NCBI RefSeq assembly: GCF_010015445.1
Contig: NC_053120.1
Span: forward strand, 18,378,308 to 18,442,307
DNA: 64,000 nucleotides
Direction of reading: 5' to 3'
Source: Perca fluviatilis
Lineage: Eukaryota; Chordata; Actinopteri; Perciformes; Percidae
Under the pieces are notes generated by a model. The model was not told where the DNA came from. It did not search any database and saw nothing but the letters and a program-made list of their open reading frames with translations. Shown in pieces: positions 29,201-42,100 of the stretch (the stretch's first letter is position 1; each line of letters begins with the position of its first letter). A program made the translations under genes and the position numbers.

Positions 29201-31383
29201 AGCAGCAGAGATAATCAAAGTCTGGATGTGTTTATGTGTAGTTTTCCTCTATTAGCGATTGCAATTTCCATCTGTAAGCATGCACTCCATAGCTCTAAAT
29301 GTCCTGGTAGTTTCTCACTACGAATTGTAAATACAAAAGATAAACACAAATTAAATTGTGCATTACTTATAATTGGGATATCCATTTGCTTCTATGGAAC
29401 ATAAAGATTAAATGAGTCACGTTCAATTCTTAATTGTGTTTGGGTTCAGGGAAGCATCACACGAAACCAGCAGTACAGTATATCTTAAGCTTGTTGATTG
29501 CCTTGTTTTACTGGGTTGCGGGCTTTTTCACAGCTGTAACATCAGCACCAACTCATGTCTGCACAGTGTTGGAGACACTTGTTTACAATCCCTCTGAAAG
29601 TCTGTGAACATGGTTTGCCAAAGTGGGGGTGGTGAGAAAAAGAGATATGCTGTAATAGAGAGGGAAAAAGCAAAAGAAAAGCGGGAGAAAGGAACAGATG
29701 GTGAGAGAATGAGGGAGAGAGAAACCAGGCGAAAGGAAAGACAAAAGAGGAAACACATAGTTGAGACATGGAGAGATCAAAATGGGGAGAAGCAGAATCA
29801 GAAATGCAGAAGAAATTAGCTGAATGGTACTAAAAAAATTCAAGTGCAACAAAATGAAAACGACCGACACTAAGGGAGAAAAACAACTATGCGGCCAACT
29901 GTCGGCAGTTCCAAATGTCCCACCAGATGTTCCCAGATGCAAACTCTGCTCCTCCAAGAGGACTCCACATTAACCTGACTTTATTGTTACAGATGTGGTT
30001 CTATTGGCTGCACCCCTGATTTACACCCAGGCAACGAGCAGACCGGCCTTGCCTCCCAGGACCCCTTCAAACCAAACGCCCCAGCAGGAAGGAGGGAGCA
30101 GCAGTAGAAGTAGCAAGCTGGGCGTAGTGGAGAAAGATTGCAAGGGAAACAGGCACCGTACTGCGCCATATAATGACCCTATCCCAGGCATCTGGCCTTG
30201 GGAGGGAAGTTGCATGTTTCCCTGACTGGCTGGATTGTAGAGCAACCCAGAAATTGCTTTCTCCATACTCTAGAGTTAGTCACCTCCTCATTCTTCTCAG
30301 TTCACAACGAGCTGTGGAAAATGCTGGCAGGAGACAAAAAGACACTGCTTTAATCAATACCAACACAAGGTCTTGGCTGAGAGCACAGGGAGCGATAGAG
30401 AGAGGGAAAGGGACTGAGCCTCAGTTGAGTTGCTTTTGGCTTGAGCGCAAATTGCCTTAGAAACCCAATGACTCTATGAAGGTGACAAGAAGGCAAAAAT
30501 ACATGTGGCTCAAGGAAAACGAGCAGAAGCAGAATCACGGATGTCACAACCCCCTGGTGTGTGCCAAACAGCGGCGCTGATGAATACATCTTTGAGGGTG
30601 ACAGTGTCTGGAAAATGAAACCATTAAACAATGGCAATCATAAGCAGCCATGACCAATGTTAAGGATAATTCATGTTCATTCCCCATCTGTAAACTTTTA
30701 TTCTCATTATCTGTGGATCACTAAGCCAAGTCAAAAGACTATATTGTGTGACCAGAAATCAGGCGAAGGTTTGGCTGCTTTTGTATGGTTCTTAATAGAA
30801 TTAAACCAATATGCTGGCTTGCTGATATTAGAGTTTAAACAATCATTTGATATTGGTCAGCCAGTGTTATCCACCTCTGATATGATAAAGGATCCTACCT
30901 AACCACAGGTACATGAAAGATACCCAGTAGTCTTCTGCTGGCAACTGAGCAGCTGCACAGACGCAGTTGAGAATAAGTGCCTTGCTTGAGGAACGTAATT
31001 GCCGTAGCGAGGGAAGAGTATTCTTCTTAAACATTACCTAACAAGCTTCCTACCTGCTGTGGGGATCTGGGACAGATTTATGGGGCGGCAGTACCCTTAA
31101 GGTTTTGGAAGCAGGTTTGTGATCGGAAGAACACTGATTTGAATCTCCAGACTGGAAGAGAAAACTATGGGTGGAAAAGACAGTGAGTAAAGACATACTA
31201 GTCTGAAAACTGAACTTGACATGTTTACACTGACAAAATGGCCCATTTGTGACAACAGCAACATTTGGCATGTTGTGTTTCCTGCTCACATGTAAGTAAA
31301 ATGCGGTTCATGAGCACAAATGCTGTTGAATGCTGCACTGAGAGTAAATGCAAGTTCACTGCAGCAGCATATAAGCTAAATGG
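26281..31383. other. Mostly unique, gene-desert-like sequence
   Basis: No exon, RNA gene or repeat family is recognised. A purine-rich tract at 29600-29820 opens antisense reading frames without domain content. A CCTAACCC telomere-like word at 28288-28300 is too short to mean anything. Confidence 0.4.
26741..27010. promoter_or_regulatory. Candidate conserved noncoding block (compositional only)
   Basis: Dense homeodomain-like cores in non-repetitive DNA: CAATTAAT (26777), TTTTAATTGAA (near 26852), CTAATTAAAG (26867) and CAATTAAATCA (26930), with an E-box CAGCTG at 26825. This texture is typical of vertebrate developmental enhancers. No alignment is available, so confidence is low. Confidence 0.22.
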
Positions 31384-32015
31384 TAGGGTGTGGCAATATG
31401 ACTAGATATATCATCTAAATTTCTATCGTATACATTTTTGCATATAGTTTCTTTCCCAATGTTGAAAAACCAGAGGCTAAACTGTATATGGTATTATTTG
31501 GGTTACATCATTTGGACGGCGCTTTACGTTCTGATCCTTGCACATTATGTTCATTTTGCACTGAAGTTCTTCATAAAATAAGAAAAATACTCAGTACTTA
31601 AATTGCCCATATTATGAGGATTTGGGGTGTTATTTTGTGTCTCTGGTGCTTCCACACACATACAAACTTGGAAAAAAAACACATCCATGCTGTTTTGAGT
31701 GAGATATGGGTTTCTGAATGTGTCCTGCTTTCAGTCTCCAGGTGAGCTGTTCAAAATCGGCAGGGCTTTTTACGTCACTAGCCGAAACGAGGTGGCTAAC
31801 CATACACTGCTACAACACACACTAGTTCACCATAATCTACAAAAGAACTACTTACATGTCCCTGTTCTGCAGGTATTCCACGCAAAATTGGAAGTGCGCC
31901 CTTGTTTAGAAGAAGTCTCCCAGCTAATCCTGCGGTGTAATACTAAAGTTGTAGAAACAAATGATGTGATCTTACTGAGCATGTGTGCCTCCCAACAAAG
32001 ATGGGATAGAAGTGC

Positions 32016-33665
32016 GATGTCTCCAGAGCTGTATAGTTACGAAGTAGAACTACTTCACTACTCTACTTAAAGTGATGGTTCGGAGTAATTTCACCCTAGG
32101 GTCCTTTGCACCATGACCTCGAGCCAAACACCCCCCCAGAAGCTTTTTTCACCTGGGTCGAACATTGGGAGAGTTAGCGTAGAGTAGCGTTATCAGCTGA
32201 ATAGCTTAGCGCAGGACCCACGTTTGTATCTCGTAAATGACCCCACTAATAATGCCCGAAATGATACCAAACGTCTACACTAGTACATATAGGTTATGCA
32301 CTCATAAAACGATGGATTGGAAAGTTTGTAAGTACACCAGATGTTTATGTAAATAACACTTGCCTGCTGGCTTCTGCTCTCTGCTGTTTTTGTTGCTTCT
32401 GTAAGCCGAGTGCTTAGGGACGTCTATAAATTACAACACCGAAAAAAGATGCAACAAAAATATTATTTTTTTTTTTAAGTAAGTGCTGTAGTATAACTTG
32501 CAGGAGACAATTAATAATTGAGGTAAGTTTGGAGACATTACCTTATTTAATCATTAAATTAATAAATATCTTTTCGGTGTAGTAATTTGTAGACGGCCCT
32601 AAGCATTCGTCTAACTAGAGGTAGCAGCACCAGCAGCAGCAACAACACAGAGCAGACGAGAGCAGGCAAGTGTTCATAAACTTCTGGTGTACATATGAGT
32701 GCATAACCTGTTTGTACTAGTGTAGAAGTTTGGTATCATTTCGGGCATTATTAGTGGGGTCATTTACGAGATACAAACGTGGGTCCATTAGCCCCTGCGC
32801 TAAGCTATTCAGCTGATAACGCTTACTCAATTCTTCCCAATGTCGTTCACAGTGAAAAAGCATCTGGGGGTGTTTGTTGCCTCGAGGTCATGATGGAAAG
32901 GTACTCCAGGTGAAAACTCGAACATCACTTTAAGTAGTAAAAGGCTGTATCTGTACTCTACCGGAGTATTATTTTACTTCCACTTTTACTTGAGTAGATA
33001 TTTTCGATGAGTTCAATACTTTTACTCCGATACATATTTTATGTGCTGCATCATTACTCGTTACTGTTGTGAATTCCTCACGCTACGGAGACTGTGTAGG
33101 TTACAGTGTGTGTAGTTACGGCTATGTTAGTTACGTAATAAATCCTGTTTGTTTTCATTACGGTTGGCCGTTCAGAAGTCAGAGACGATGTAAGTTTGTA
33201 CTCTTTCTATTTAGCTATTGCTGCAGCAGATTAATCTATTCCTGAGTTGTTTCAGTCTGCAGTGAGTCCTGAATGTTAACCGTTTGACCCTGTGATGTGA
33301 AGCTGCTAGTTTCTCTGTATGTTGCTAGCTTGCTAACTTCCCTGTTCATCACACATGTTACTAGCTAGTGTGTGATACGTTTTTTGGGGCTTTAATCGTT
33401 ACTGTGCTGGAGAGGATGTTTATTTGACTTGCACAGTGTGATAATTGTACATTTTATTACAGTATTTGTTAATATTTTTTTAATTGTACAATACTTGAGT
33501 AGTACATTTTAAAATAAACAACTTGCAATACTACAAAAAATGTTGAATACTTAAGTGTGGTGTTTAAAGAGCACTTCAACTTCTACTCAAGTCACTTTTT
33601 TGAAAGAGCACCATACTTTTACTCAAGTATGGGTCTCTAGTACTTTATACACATTTGGATGTCCA
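32016..33665. mobile_element. Level 3 of nest: hAT element (same family as 9.1-9.7 kb)
   Basis: The body 32024-33657 starts CAGAGCTGTATAG and ends, read inward from the right, CAAATGTGTATAAAGTACT. It carries the ACTTGAGTAAAAGT subterminal motifs and is inverted relative to the 9.1 kb copy. The flanks GATGTCTC (32016-32023) and GATGTCCA (33658-33665) match at 6 of 8 positions. Removing the element rejoins level 2 as GATGTCTC followed by ACTCTGTAGCTA. Its left portion is only 43 bp before level 4 intervenes. No intact transposase. Confidence 0.78.
32067..32933. mobile_element. Level 4 of nest: TTAA foldback MITE, copy 1
   Basis: It begins TTAAAGTGATGGTTCGGAGT (32067) and ends ATCACTTTAA (32933). 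The two halves are inverted copies over roughly 300 bp, joined by an A/T-rich loop. The left arm is almost identical to copy 2 at 54.7 kb for over 120 bp, whereas the right outer arm is visibly more diverged. It inserted into CTACTTAAGTAG, a self-complementary stretch of the hAT element, duplicating TTAA. Its loop runs in the opposite orientation to that of copy 2. Confidence 0.9.
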
Positions 33666-34016
33666 ACTCTGTAGCTAAAACAGAGGGTGAAAAGAGGATC
33701 TGCAGCAATGTGCAGTACAACAAACATATGTTGTTGTTGTTGGTTTTTTTTTATTAAACCATGTAAACCTAACCTAAACCTCTAAATACAATTATGAACC
33801 TGAAAATGAGCATAATATGGCCACTAAGTATTAAGTATTTAATTCACACAAGAGTATACATAAAAAGGCTTTATCATGTGGTTATTTCATATAGACTAAT
33901 TATTTATTGAAATTCGAGAAAACATGCTATATCCTGATACATGTAGTTATCAATATATGAAATGACCTATACCGGGATAGAATATTATGGCCATATCGCC
34001 CAGCACTAGTAAATAG

Positions 34017-35216
34017 TGGAGCTTGTACATCATTGCTATAATAAACACAGATGGAGAAGACAATGAAACTGAGTGTAAAATGCAAACGCGCTGTCCAAAT
34101 TTCACAAATAAAAGATGCAAACTATCACGTGAAATTATAGGATCAGTTAACCTAAATTATAGAAAGTAATATCACTGGTTGTATCCAGCCATGAACATAG
34201 TTTGGGTTTTTGTTTTAAAGGTATCTGCTCCAAAACAAAGGAGGTGAATAGAATTCTGTTTGTGTTGCTCAAATTCCTGAGAAAATAGCAATGATGGCTC
34301 TTTCCAAAAAACACATGGCTTTCATCTTTGGTAGAAAATAATTATAATGTACTTTTATTTTCTTTAAATAAATATGCCGAAATTGTACTGTACTGAGAAA
34401 CTCATGGTTTATTAAAAGAAAACCATTCAGGCTAGAGGAAATTCAGAGTGACTTGCATCTTTAAAATCTAGTGGCCACTTTGACTTGTGACCCAAAACAT
34501 TCATTTCAAGCCCTGATCATACTGACACCGTTGATCATTTGCAGGTGATGTTGTATTGAGGGTAGTGAACAAATTGTGCAAAAATGGTCAATTGTGGCCG
34601 ACCAGCCTGCACACACTGCAGCAATCAAAGCCCAATGTGGTGCTTTGTTGTGGTCACAAATTCATCATTCTGCCTGGGTGAGCTTCCAACAGTAAGCTGT
34701 AGTTGTGCTGGGCAGCTCCAAGGTATGAATGTGTAGTAGGAAAAGAACAAATGAGCTCAGTTTACTTTCATTGGATTTTACAGTTAGAAGAAAATAGTTT
34801 AAAATGTGGTTGGAACCGTGAATGGATTTCCCACACTGTCTCATGATGTTTTTTTTCCAAATGCTGTAATACAGCCCAAATGTTTTAGTGGAGCATGTCC
34901 ATAAAAATTTATCGTCTGTTAAATTTTAAATATCTTTTTACTTTTGCCTGAGACCAAACAAATTTGATGCAATGACCCAGAGCAGGAGAATGGCAGTGAG
35001 CTGCAGCTTACTAAATAAAGTCTTACATTACACGATCAGTTACAGAAGAGCAATAAATTCAAGAACACAAATAAAACCAATTATTAACATGTCTCCCCCT
35101 CATTAACCGATGCTACGACAAAGTACTAACACATGTTCCTCTTGGCCTCCCTGTTTCGCTACTTTAACTTGACCACGAGCAACTGCACTCCATCAGTATC
35201 ATGGGGAAGGAGTGTG

Positions 35217-35220
<4 letters not shown>
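34017..35220. other. Unique sequence, no gene seen
   Basis: No element boundary or coding signal is recognised. Confidence 0.4.
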
Positions 35221-35293
<73 letters not shown>

Positions 35294-35302
35294 TTTGTTT
35301 AG
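35221..35302. repeat. (GT)n microsatellite followed by (TTTG)n
   Basis: GT alternation from 35221 to about 35291, then three TTTG units. It accounts for the Cys-Val reading frames here. Confidence 0.97.
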
Positions 35303-36190
35303 CATCTGCTGGGTCTTCTTCTCTGCTCATCCTCTTCTCATTCATTTTACCCTTCCTCTCACTGTCTCTCATTCTCTCCTACCTTCATCTCTCCATCGCG
35401 GCCTGGGGCTTCTTCTAATCGTCCTCTGCTGTGATCTGATTCTGATTGGACTTTTCATTAGTCAACTCCCGAAGGCTCAGCGTGACCTCCACTAGGTCAC
35501 TGCCTACTGATTATCCTCTCTCTTTTTTCTACTACTTCTTCTTCAACAACTCCTTGAAGAAGGGATGGCATGACACCGACATGATGTATCCCGTTGGATC
35601 CGAAAACCAATCTTGTCTGACAGGTTGAGGGGGTCACCATATTGGAGCGCTTTTAAAATACTATAAATTTACTTTGAGTATACTTTGTTTTTTTATTATT
35701 AATAGAGGGTTGGCAGTGCGGAAGGAAGGTTACAAGGTTTTCCGGCGTACAGCACTGTAGTATGTGCCGCAGTAAACTAAAAAATGTTTACCTTGTGCAG
35801 TTGCAGTTGTAAAACTAAAGTATGCCATGAAATACTGTGAGGATAAAGAGAAAGAAATTGGTCTCTAGCATGTCGGGTACTGCTTCGGATGGTTAGAGCT
35901 GTCTCTGCATATTTGTTGCTTGACGCAAAAACCTTATTGGATCTCAAGCATTACCTACCGCCCATGACATGTCCTTGGAAGTCAACAAACCACCTATAAC
36001 TCAGTCGCTGAAGGGATTTTAATGATGCGGCTATGCCACAGGCTGCCAGCGCTGCTTACAAATCTTACGGTTGTGTCTAAGATGTGTACTGGACTTGGAG
36101 AAGCGCATGTGTGAGTCTGAGGTAGACATGTTTTTGCCATCTGACTAACCATGACCTTGTCCAAATGAAGCCATAAGCGCCTCCCCCCAC

Positions 36191-36193
<3 letters not shown>
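35303..36193. other. Unique sequence, no gene seen
   Basis: Pyrimidine-rich at 35320-35420, otherwise unremarkable. Confidence 0.4.

Positions 36194-36225
<32 letters not shown>
36194..36225. repeat. (CA)n microsatellite, 16 units
   Basis: Perfect CA alternation preceded by a C-rich stretch. Confidence 0.96.
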
Positions 36226-36227
<2 letters not shown>

Positions 36228-39174
36228 CACGGTCTCATCTCTTTTCCCGCAACCCCTGGCACGCTCCAAAAGCTGGAACAGATTACTCCCCTGTGTGCTT
36301 GTTCTGACTCTGATTGCTGCTACATCCAGATAGGCTTTCAAGTGGCCTCCTGTGTGCGCAGTGCCCCATGGGATATGGCCCTGCGCACTACACATGGGGA
36401 CTATTAGCCGAGCCAGCGGAGGCCTGCATGCGGCGCGTCTCCCCTCCAGATTGGGCCGACGTGGCCCTCATCCTCTCCACAACCCTCTAAACACCCATTT
36501 CCACCCCCCCAATCATTACAGTTAATCACAGTGATAGCTCTGTCCATGGTCTCTCTCTGGAGTGGAGTGGTCATTCTACTCTATCAGCCCAGTGTGCACA
36601 ATGTCGGTGCACGCTGACAAGCATTGCCGGCTGAGCTCTAGAGTGCAGTCAGTGGGTTCAGCTCTAAAGGCACACATAAACACACGGACACACATCCATT
36701 TGCAAAATTCCCTGTGAATGCAACCACAAGACAAAGCTGGGATGCTGCCACGGAGTTTACTTCAACTGCAGCATACGTATGAAGTAGTATCGGCTGCAGT
36801 AAGTCATGTCAAAACTGAGAGAAAAAATAAATGTGCTTTGTAAACTCTGCTGGGATGCCTTTATTGTCTGCACAACCTGTTTCAACAAAAAGTGTTTTCC
36901 CCACTGAGAATAAGCCAGATTTATTAAAGGAGAAAATGCAGGACTGGGAGGCAAAGATAACCCGCACTGAAGAAGTCAGTTATTCTTCATTCGTCTTTGT
37001 ACTGGCATGTGGCTGCGGAGTTGTGCATATGTGAGATTTAGAAAAGTGGAAAAGCCTGTGTAGGGCGTGTGTTTAGAGGCAAGAAGAGGGATAATACTTG
37101 TTAAAGGTGCCTGTTTTGTAAACACAATCTCAATCAACCACTTGATAGGGAAGAGGGACGAATGCTTTGAGTGTTTAAGCGTACCCTCCTTAAAAAAAAC
37201 GCTTGTAAGTATCTGAGCTTTAAGAATTACAACAGAAAGCTGTTGTAAAGACAAAATGTACAATAAACACACAGGGAAAAAAAGAGTATTTGAACAATTT
37301 CAAAGAATACTTTGAGAGGATACAGCAGGTGATTGATAGAAGACCTTACCGCAGACTGACTCAGAAATGCAGTGTCTCATGGAAGAAGACGAAAAGAAAC
37401 ATCTGATCTTGCATGGAGGTAAACCACAGCAGAAAATTTATGACAAGTAAACATACCATTAATGTTGTTCACAAGGAGCTAAGCTGCAGGGATTTAAAAT
37501 AGACAGTGAGTGAGAGAGAGAAAGAAAGGGAGTAGTTTCATTTTTTCCAGTCGCAATTTTAGGTATTAGCTGAGAGTCCAGGGACAGGAAGCTGAGACAA
37601 AGACTTAACCAATTAAATAAATGATGTGTCAAACTGGGAAGGTTTTGAAAATGCCAAGGAGGCAGATTTAGTGACGATCCACACACACTGGTAATCACCA
37701 AGTGCCTCTGTTTTGGGTTTATCTGTGTTGAAAAGCTCAAAATAATGCTGAAGAAAAGGGAAGTGTAAACAGCTCTCAGATGCACAAGCTGTGTCGAGTT
37801 TGATGAAGTGACGAAAGCTAATGGAAAAAAGAAATTAACATAATCACAACTCTCCCGATCTCCCTAAACACGCTGTAATTTATAGCCACTGTATCACAAC
37901 CAATTAAATCTACCGCTATGTTAAATATTACTCATTACAATATTGCCCCCGATTCTACATTTTCTCCCTTTCGGCTCTAATGTTGTTTGCTTTGATTTAT
38001 TAGTGTTATGAGTCAGTGTTGGAGTGGTGTCACAGGTTGCTATTTGCAACTGCCAAGTCGTCACCTCTGAGAGTGTTCACTTGGCAGATCTCACTGTATA
38101 TGAAGTGAGAGAAGCTGTTAAAACCAGGGGAGGCCGGCAGTACATTAGCCAGAGTGATAATGGAAAATAACTTTAACGCCAGAATACATTCTTTATTTTG
38201 CAAAGCATGCCCGGCAGAATAAACAAATTCCATTTATTTGCACACTTTAATAAACAGACAATACAATTTAAATTTTCAATTCAATGAAAATGTTTTAACC
38301 CATCTCTGAGCAGCACTGGTTTGGCTTAAATGCATTCTCTGAATCAACAAACACAAGTAAGTAGTATATGTGAACAGCAACCTGTACTTGAGCGAAGCGA
38401 CCTTGAGAGAAACATTAATCACGCCTGCTTTTGGACACTCGAAAACCTTGAGTGTTAAATGTAATGCACAAGTACAGAGGAGGTATGTCATTTGTTTAAA
38501 TGTATACCCTCTACAGGAATTGTTAGGGCTTTTATTTTAGTTGTGTAATAATAATAAAAATATATATATGTTTCTGACACTTCCTGCATGGTGTTTCATT
38601 TTAAGTTCTGTCTTGCCATTTTAAGTTCTGTCTTGCCAATTGGGCGTTGTTGTGAACTGTGCTCATGACTCTCGAGAAAAAATGTGATTCTGTGATCACA
38701 GCAAGCATTTTCCTCACATTACTCCGTGATGGAGGCCTGTTAAAAGTCAGGCAAATGTCAGACAGAAAGCATTGCAGAAAAACTTGGCCTGTGTCCTCAT
38801 AGGAAGGTTGGCCCATTTAGCATCATCACTTTGTTTTGTTCGGGACTCGGGGTTACAGTGCTGCCTCTGACCTCACCCGTCACCATTTAGCTGACAGCCA
38901 CAGCATGGTAACCTTGTTAGACGTGGGGGCGAAATGGCTCTTCCCTCATAGATAACAATCAGTGCGTCTGTGAACTTTGATATGACACAAATATGAACAA
39001 AACTGCAGCTCCGCAGCAAAGCCTACACTGGAGAACATCAAGTATGGACAGTTTCACAGGGCAGTTCCCTGTCATAAAACCTTGTTATGTCTGAGGGAAT
39101 TTCTTTGGCAATGTCTCAAGCCACTTCTAAAAATGCCAGAGTGGAAGATCTTTTTCTTCTTTCTCTCAGGATTC
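36226..39174. other. Mostly unique sequence
   Basis: G/C-richer at 36410-36500. One 20-bp tandem duplication lies at 38597-38636. No gene is recognised. Confidence 0.4.
38597..38636. repeat. Direct duplication of 20 bp
   Basis: CATTTTAAGTTCTGTCTTGC occurs twice in a row without a mismatch, suggesting a recent slippage event. Confidence 0.95.
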
Positions 39175-39197
39175 TTTTTTTTTTTTTTTTTTTTTTT
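39175..39197 (-). repeat. Poly-T run of 23 (poly-A on the minus strand)
   Basis: An uninterrupted homopolymer. On the minus strand it could be the tail of a retrocopy whose body would lie at 39198-39480, but no recognised gene body or flanking duplication supports this. Confidence 0.9.
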
Positions 39198-42100
39198 ACA
39201 AAATAACTTTTCCTTGAGTCACTGATATGTGCTGCTAGTTATGTAAACATCACTCACTTCAGATTTCAAGTAAGAATTGGAAACAGCTGCTGTCGCCGTC
39301 CATAGGGGGCAAAAATGACTTTGACTGTTCTTTTTCACCTTTGTTACAATTTGTATAGTTGTGGTGAAGAGCTGTAAAGGCAGCGTGGCAGCACTCTGCA
39401 CTCTGTGCTCTGTCACAGTCACATTGTCCAAACTGTGAGCAATTAAAAGCAAGACAGGTCAAAACTAAGGGTCAAGTCCTCCACTCTCACACATGGAGGG
39501 CCATTTCCAGCAGTTATGTGTCTACTTTGGACCATACATACATCTATGTTAAGCTCTGACTCAGTATATATTTATAACAACGCATACTGCACTTTTGTCA
39601 TGGTGAAGAGTGTTCTGTACAGTTTGAACTTGACATGTCCTTTCAGAATTACATCATAAACTATCTTTAAGTACATCAAGTATTTTTCCCACCATTTCAG
39701 TCAAAAGGGAGCTCTTGATTTAATGTGTAGCTGTTGATGCAACGTCCTGGAACACTGGGATGTGCATTATGGATGAAAACCACTGAAAAATCGGGTCTAA
39801 GAAGGACTTCATCATGCAGCTCGTAGATCAAACTGACAGAAGGTTCTGGAGCAGCTGAGCGTTTTACAGAGTAAAAACAAATAATTTCACCTGAATTTCA
39901 GCATTGACCCATACCAGATTCATTTGAGCAATCTCTGGGTATGACTCAGACCCCACTAACTCTCTCTCAACTGTTGCCTTCTAGCTCCGCAGCTCTGTTT
40001 ATTGTCAATAGGCTTGGTAATGTGATATACAGCACCGCAGCAATAGCTGACATGCTGTTAGCAATGGCATAAATTTTAAAGAAAATCAACTAGCTGGACA
40101 CAGGTTTGATTCCAGGGAAACTTGCTGCTGATACCAAAAGGAACCTGATTTATTAATGGCTTGTGCGGCATTCATTTCTGTGTGAGAAAAAAATCAATAA
40201 GACCAAAAGTCTTAAGTGAAAATAAGAATATGCATATGCTTGGCTGTTGTACAAGGCGTAGCACAACACAACTTTGCATTAGTCAAGCGGAAAGACACGA
40301 TAGAGTTTTAGTAAACAGCCAAAAATATGATGGAACACACCACATTTCAAAAGGGCTGATTAAGTGGAAGAAAAAAACACATTACAATAAAATAACTCCC
40401 AGATTTCCAATTCAACTAATGGGGGGAATGCATATTTTTGGAAAACAAAAAGGATTTACAAGAGCTGTGGGCTAGAGCAATTAATCTCCATATGTACAGT
40501 TGATGTATTGCGACAAGATCTCACAGGAAGAAATAAAGGGACATGCCACACAAAGACAATCTGTCCTCATTTCCAGAGCTGGGAAACAGTAGAAAAGAGC
40601 TTTGGTTGTTCCATGGCCATGTCTTCTTCAATTTGAAAAACACCAGATCAGTTCTTTTTCTGTGGGCCAGATTTCATTGAACCCTGTAGTATTTTGTACA
40701 GCAACAGCGTTCACTGTGAATCAGACAGAATGACTGAATTTTGCATGTGAGAAAGGATGCCAGAAGATTGAGCCTGCTCTCCTGACACAAAGAATGAGGA
40801 CTAATGCAAATGTGCATAATCCAGACAAAAGGGGTTGAAAACACAGACAACACCAGATATATAGAAAAGGAACCATAGACTGAAACAATGCAAGGGGAAA
40901 GGAAGGGCAGAAGACTTTATTTATTGTATTTATGTCTTTATTCAATGCTACCGCCCCATGACTCACTAAAATAATCTATAAGGGAACTTTCTTTATTGTC
41001 TCTGTCTCTTTCTTTGTTTAACATATTTCTTTGTGGGTTTATGTAATAGCTTTAGTAATTATTAGATGTATTTCCATTTTCCAGTTTTATCCATCTGTCC
41101 ATTGACACATATACATACAAGCTTGTATGGATGTATACATGTATAATAAATACCAAAAATATAAATAGAACAAAAGAATTTCTCATAGGTTTAAGTATAA
41201 AATGTTGAATGGTGTATATTGTATTCTTTAGTATTCTTATTATACCTTGAAGATTGCTCCTAACATCTCTTAACAACATACTGGCACCGCCTGTTGAACA
41301 TCAAGCTGGTGGTCTGTGACACATACTGTGCTTCAAAATGGGTTTAATTACTCTGCACCTCCTGCTGTGAGACATACAACAGCAGGGCTCATAGTTTCTT
41401 GGTTTATGCTTTGACACTCGAGGGACTAAACCAAATAACAATATCTCTCTAGACTACCTCTCCTGATGGTAAGGATATACCAGGAAGAGGGTGAACCAGA
41501 GATGTGGAGAGCAAAGCTACTGATGACCTTTCTGCAGGAAGTTTCCTTCTCTTGTCAATAAATGACAGAGAATTTGATGCTAATGTTGATGGTGCTCCAG
41601 TGTCCTACGCATGAGGGACACCTGGAGTCGGTCTCGGATCATTTCCTGTGGCCAAACTTGTACACAGCAACAGATCTTCTGCAAGCCACTCAGCCTCATA
41701 GTTAAGCATGAGGCGAGTAACAGTAACTACATATTGATACGCTGACACTATTTGAGGAAAGGCTACACCGCGGGTTGTAATTCACCTCCTGTTGAAATGA
41801 ATCAGCCACAAAATGGAACTCTTGCAGCACCGGCTCCTACTCGTTTTCTTGCTAATGAGAGGGAAATATTGGGTCTGTGTTGATTTCTTGTGGTATCCAA
41901 AATTACTTCACTTTCCTCCCAAATTGACCTAAGAACAACAGTAACATTTACTCGGGATATTTTCTCAGTCAAACCACGACTGCAAGACCACAAACAAAAC
42001 TAAGTGTTATTGGAAAGCACTGCAGACAAATATACGTGCAGTGTGTGTGTTTGGGCTTGGCTTTCTGTGTGTGCATTCAAGTGTGGGTGTGTGTTGACCT

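Larger units (their letters stand above)
31602..33825. mobile_element. Level 2 of nest: MITE with CATATTATG termini
   Basis: The left end is ATTGCCCATATTATG (31602). The right end is CATAATATGGCCACT (33811-33825), an inverted match. The interior on the right (GCATAATATGG preceded by TTCAGG-type sequence on the reverse strand, GTACAACAAACATATG, GTAGCTAAAACAG) is a recognisable teleost repeat. It lies inside level 1 and is split at about 32023/33658 by level 3. TTAA is adjacent on the left but displaced by five bases on the right, so the target duplication is unresolved. Confidence 0.65.
31376..34016. mobile_element. Level 1 of nest: hAT element (GGGCTGGGCGATATGG family)
   Basis: The left end is TAGGGTGTGGCAATATGAC (31384). 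The right end, read inward on the other strand, is TAGTGCTGGGCGATATGGCC (ending 34008). It is flanked by CTAAATGG (31376-31383) and GTAAATAG (34009-34016), which match at 6 of 8 positions, as an old hAT duplication would. About 220 bp of its own DNA remain on the left and 180 bp on the right; the rest is occupied by later insertions. The short element at 62.3 kb is the same family. No transposase survives. Confidence 0.75.

Noticed and set aside
29528..29957. Minus-strand frames of 75-124 codons
   Set aside because: They mirror a purine-rich plus-strand tract and overlap one another in several frames. No domain.
31699..32070. Plus-strand frame of 123 codons
   Set aside because: It spans MITE, hAT and foldback sequence, so it crosses three element boundaries and cannot be a gene.
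40103..40113. B-box-like GGTTTGATTCC
   Set aside because: No A box at tRNA spacing and no cloverleaf; a single 11-base match is expected by chance.
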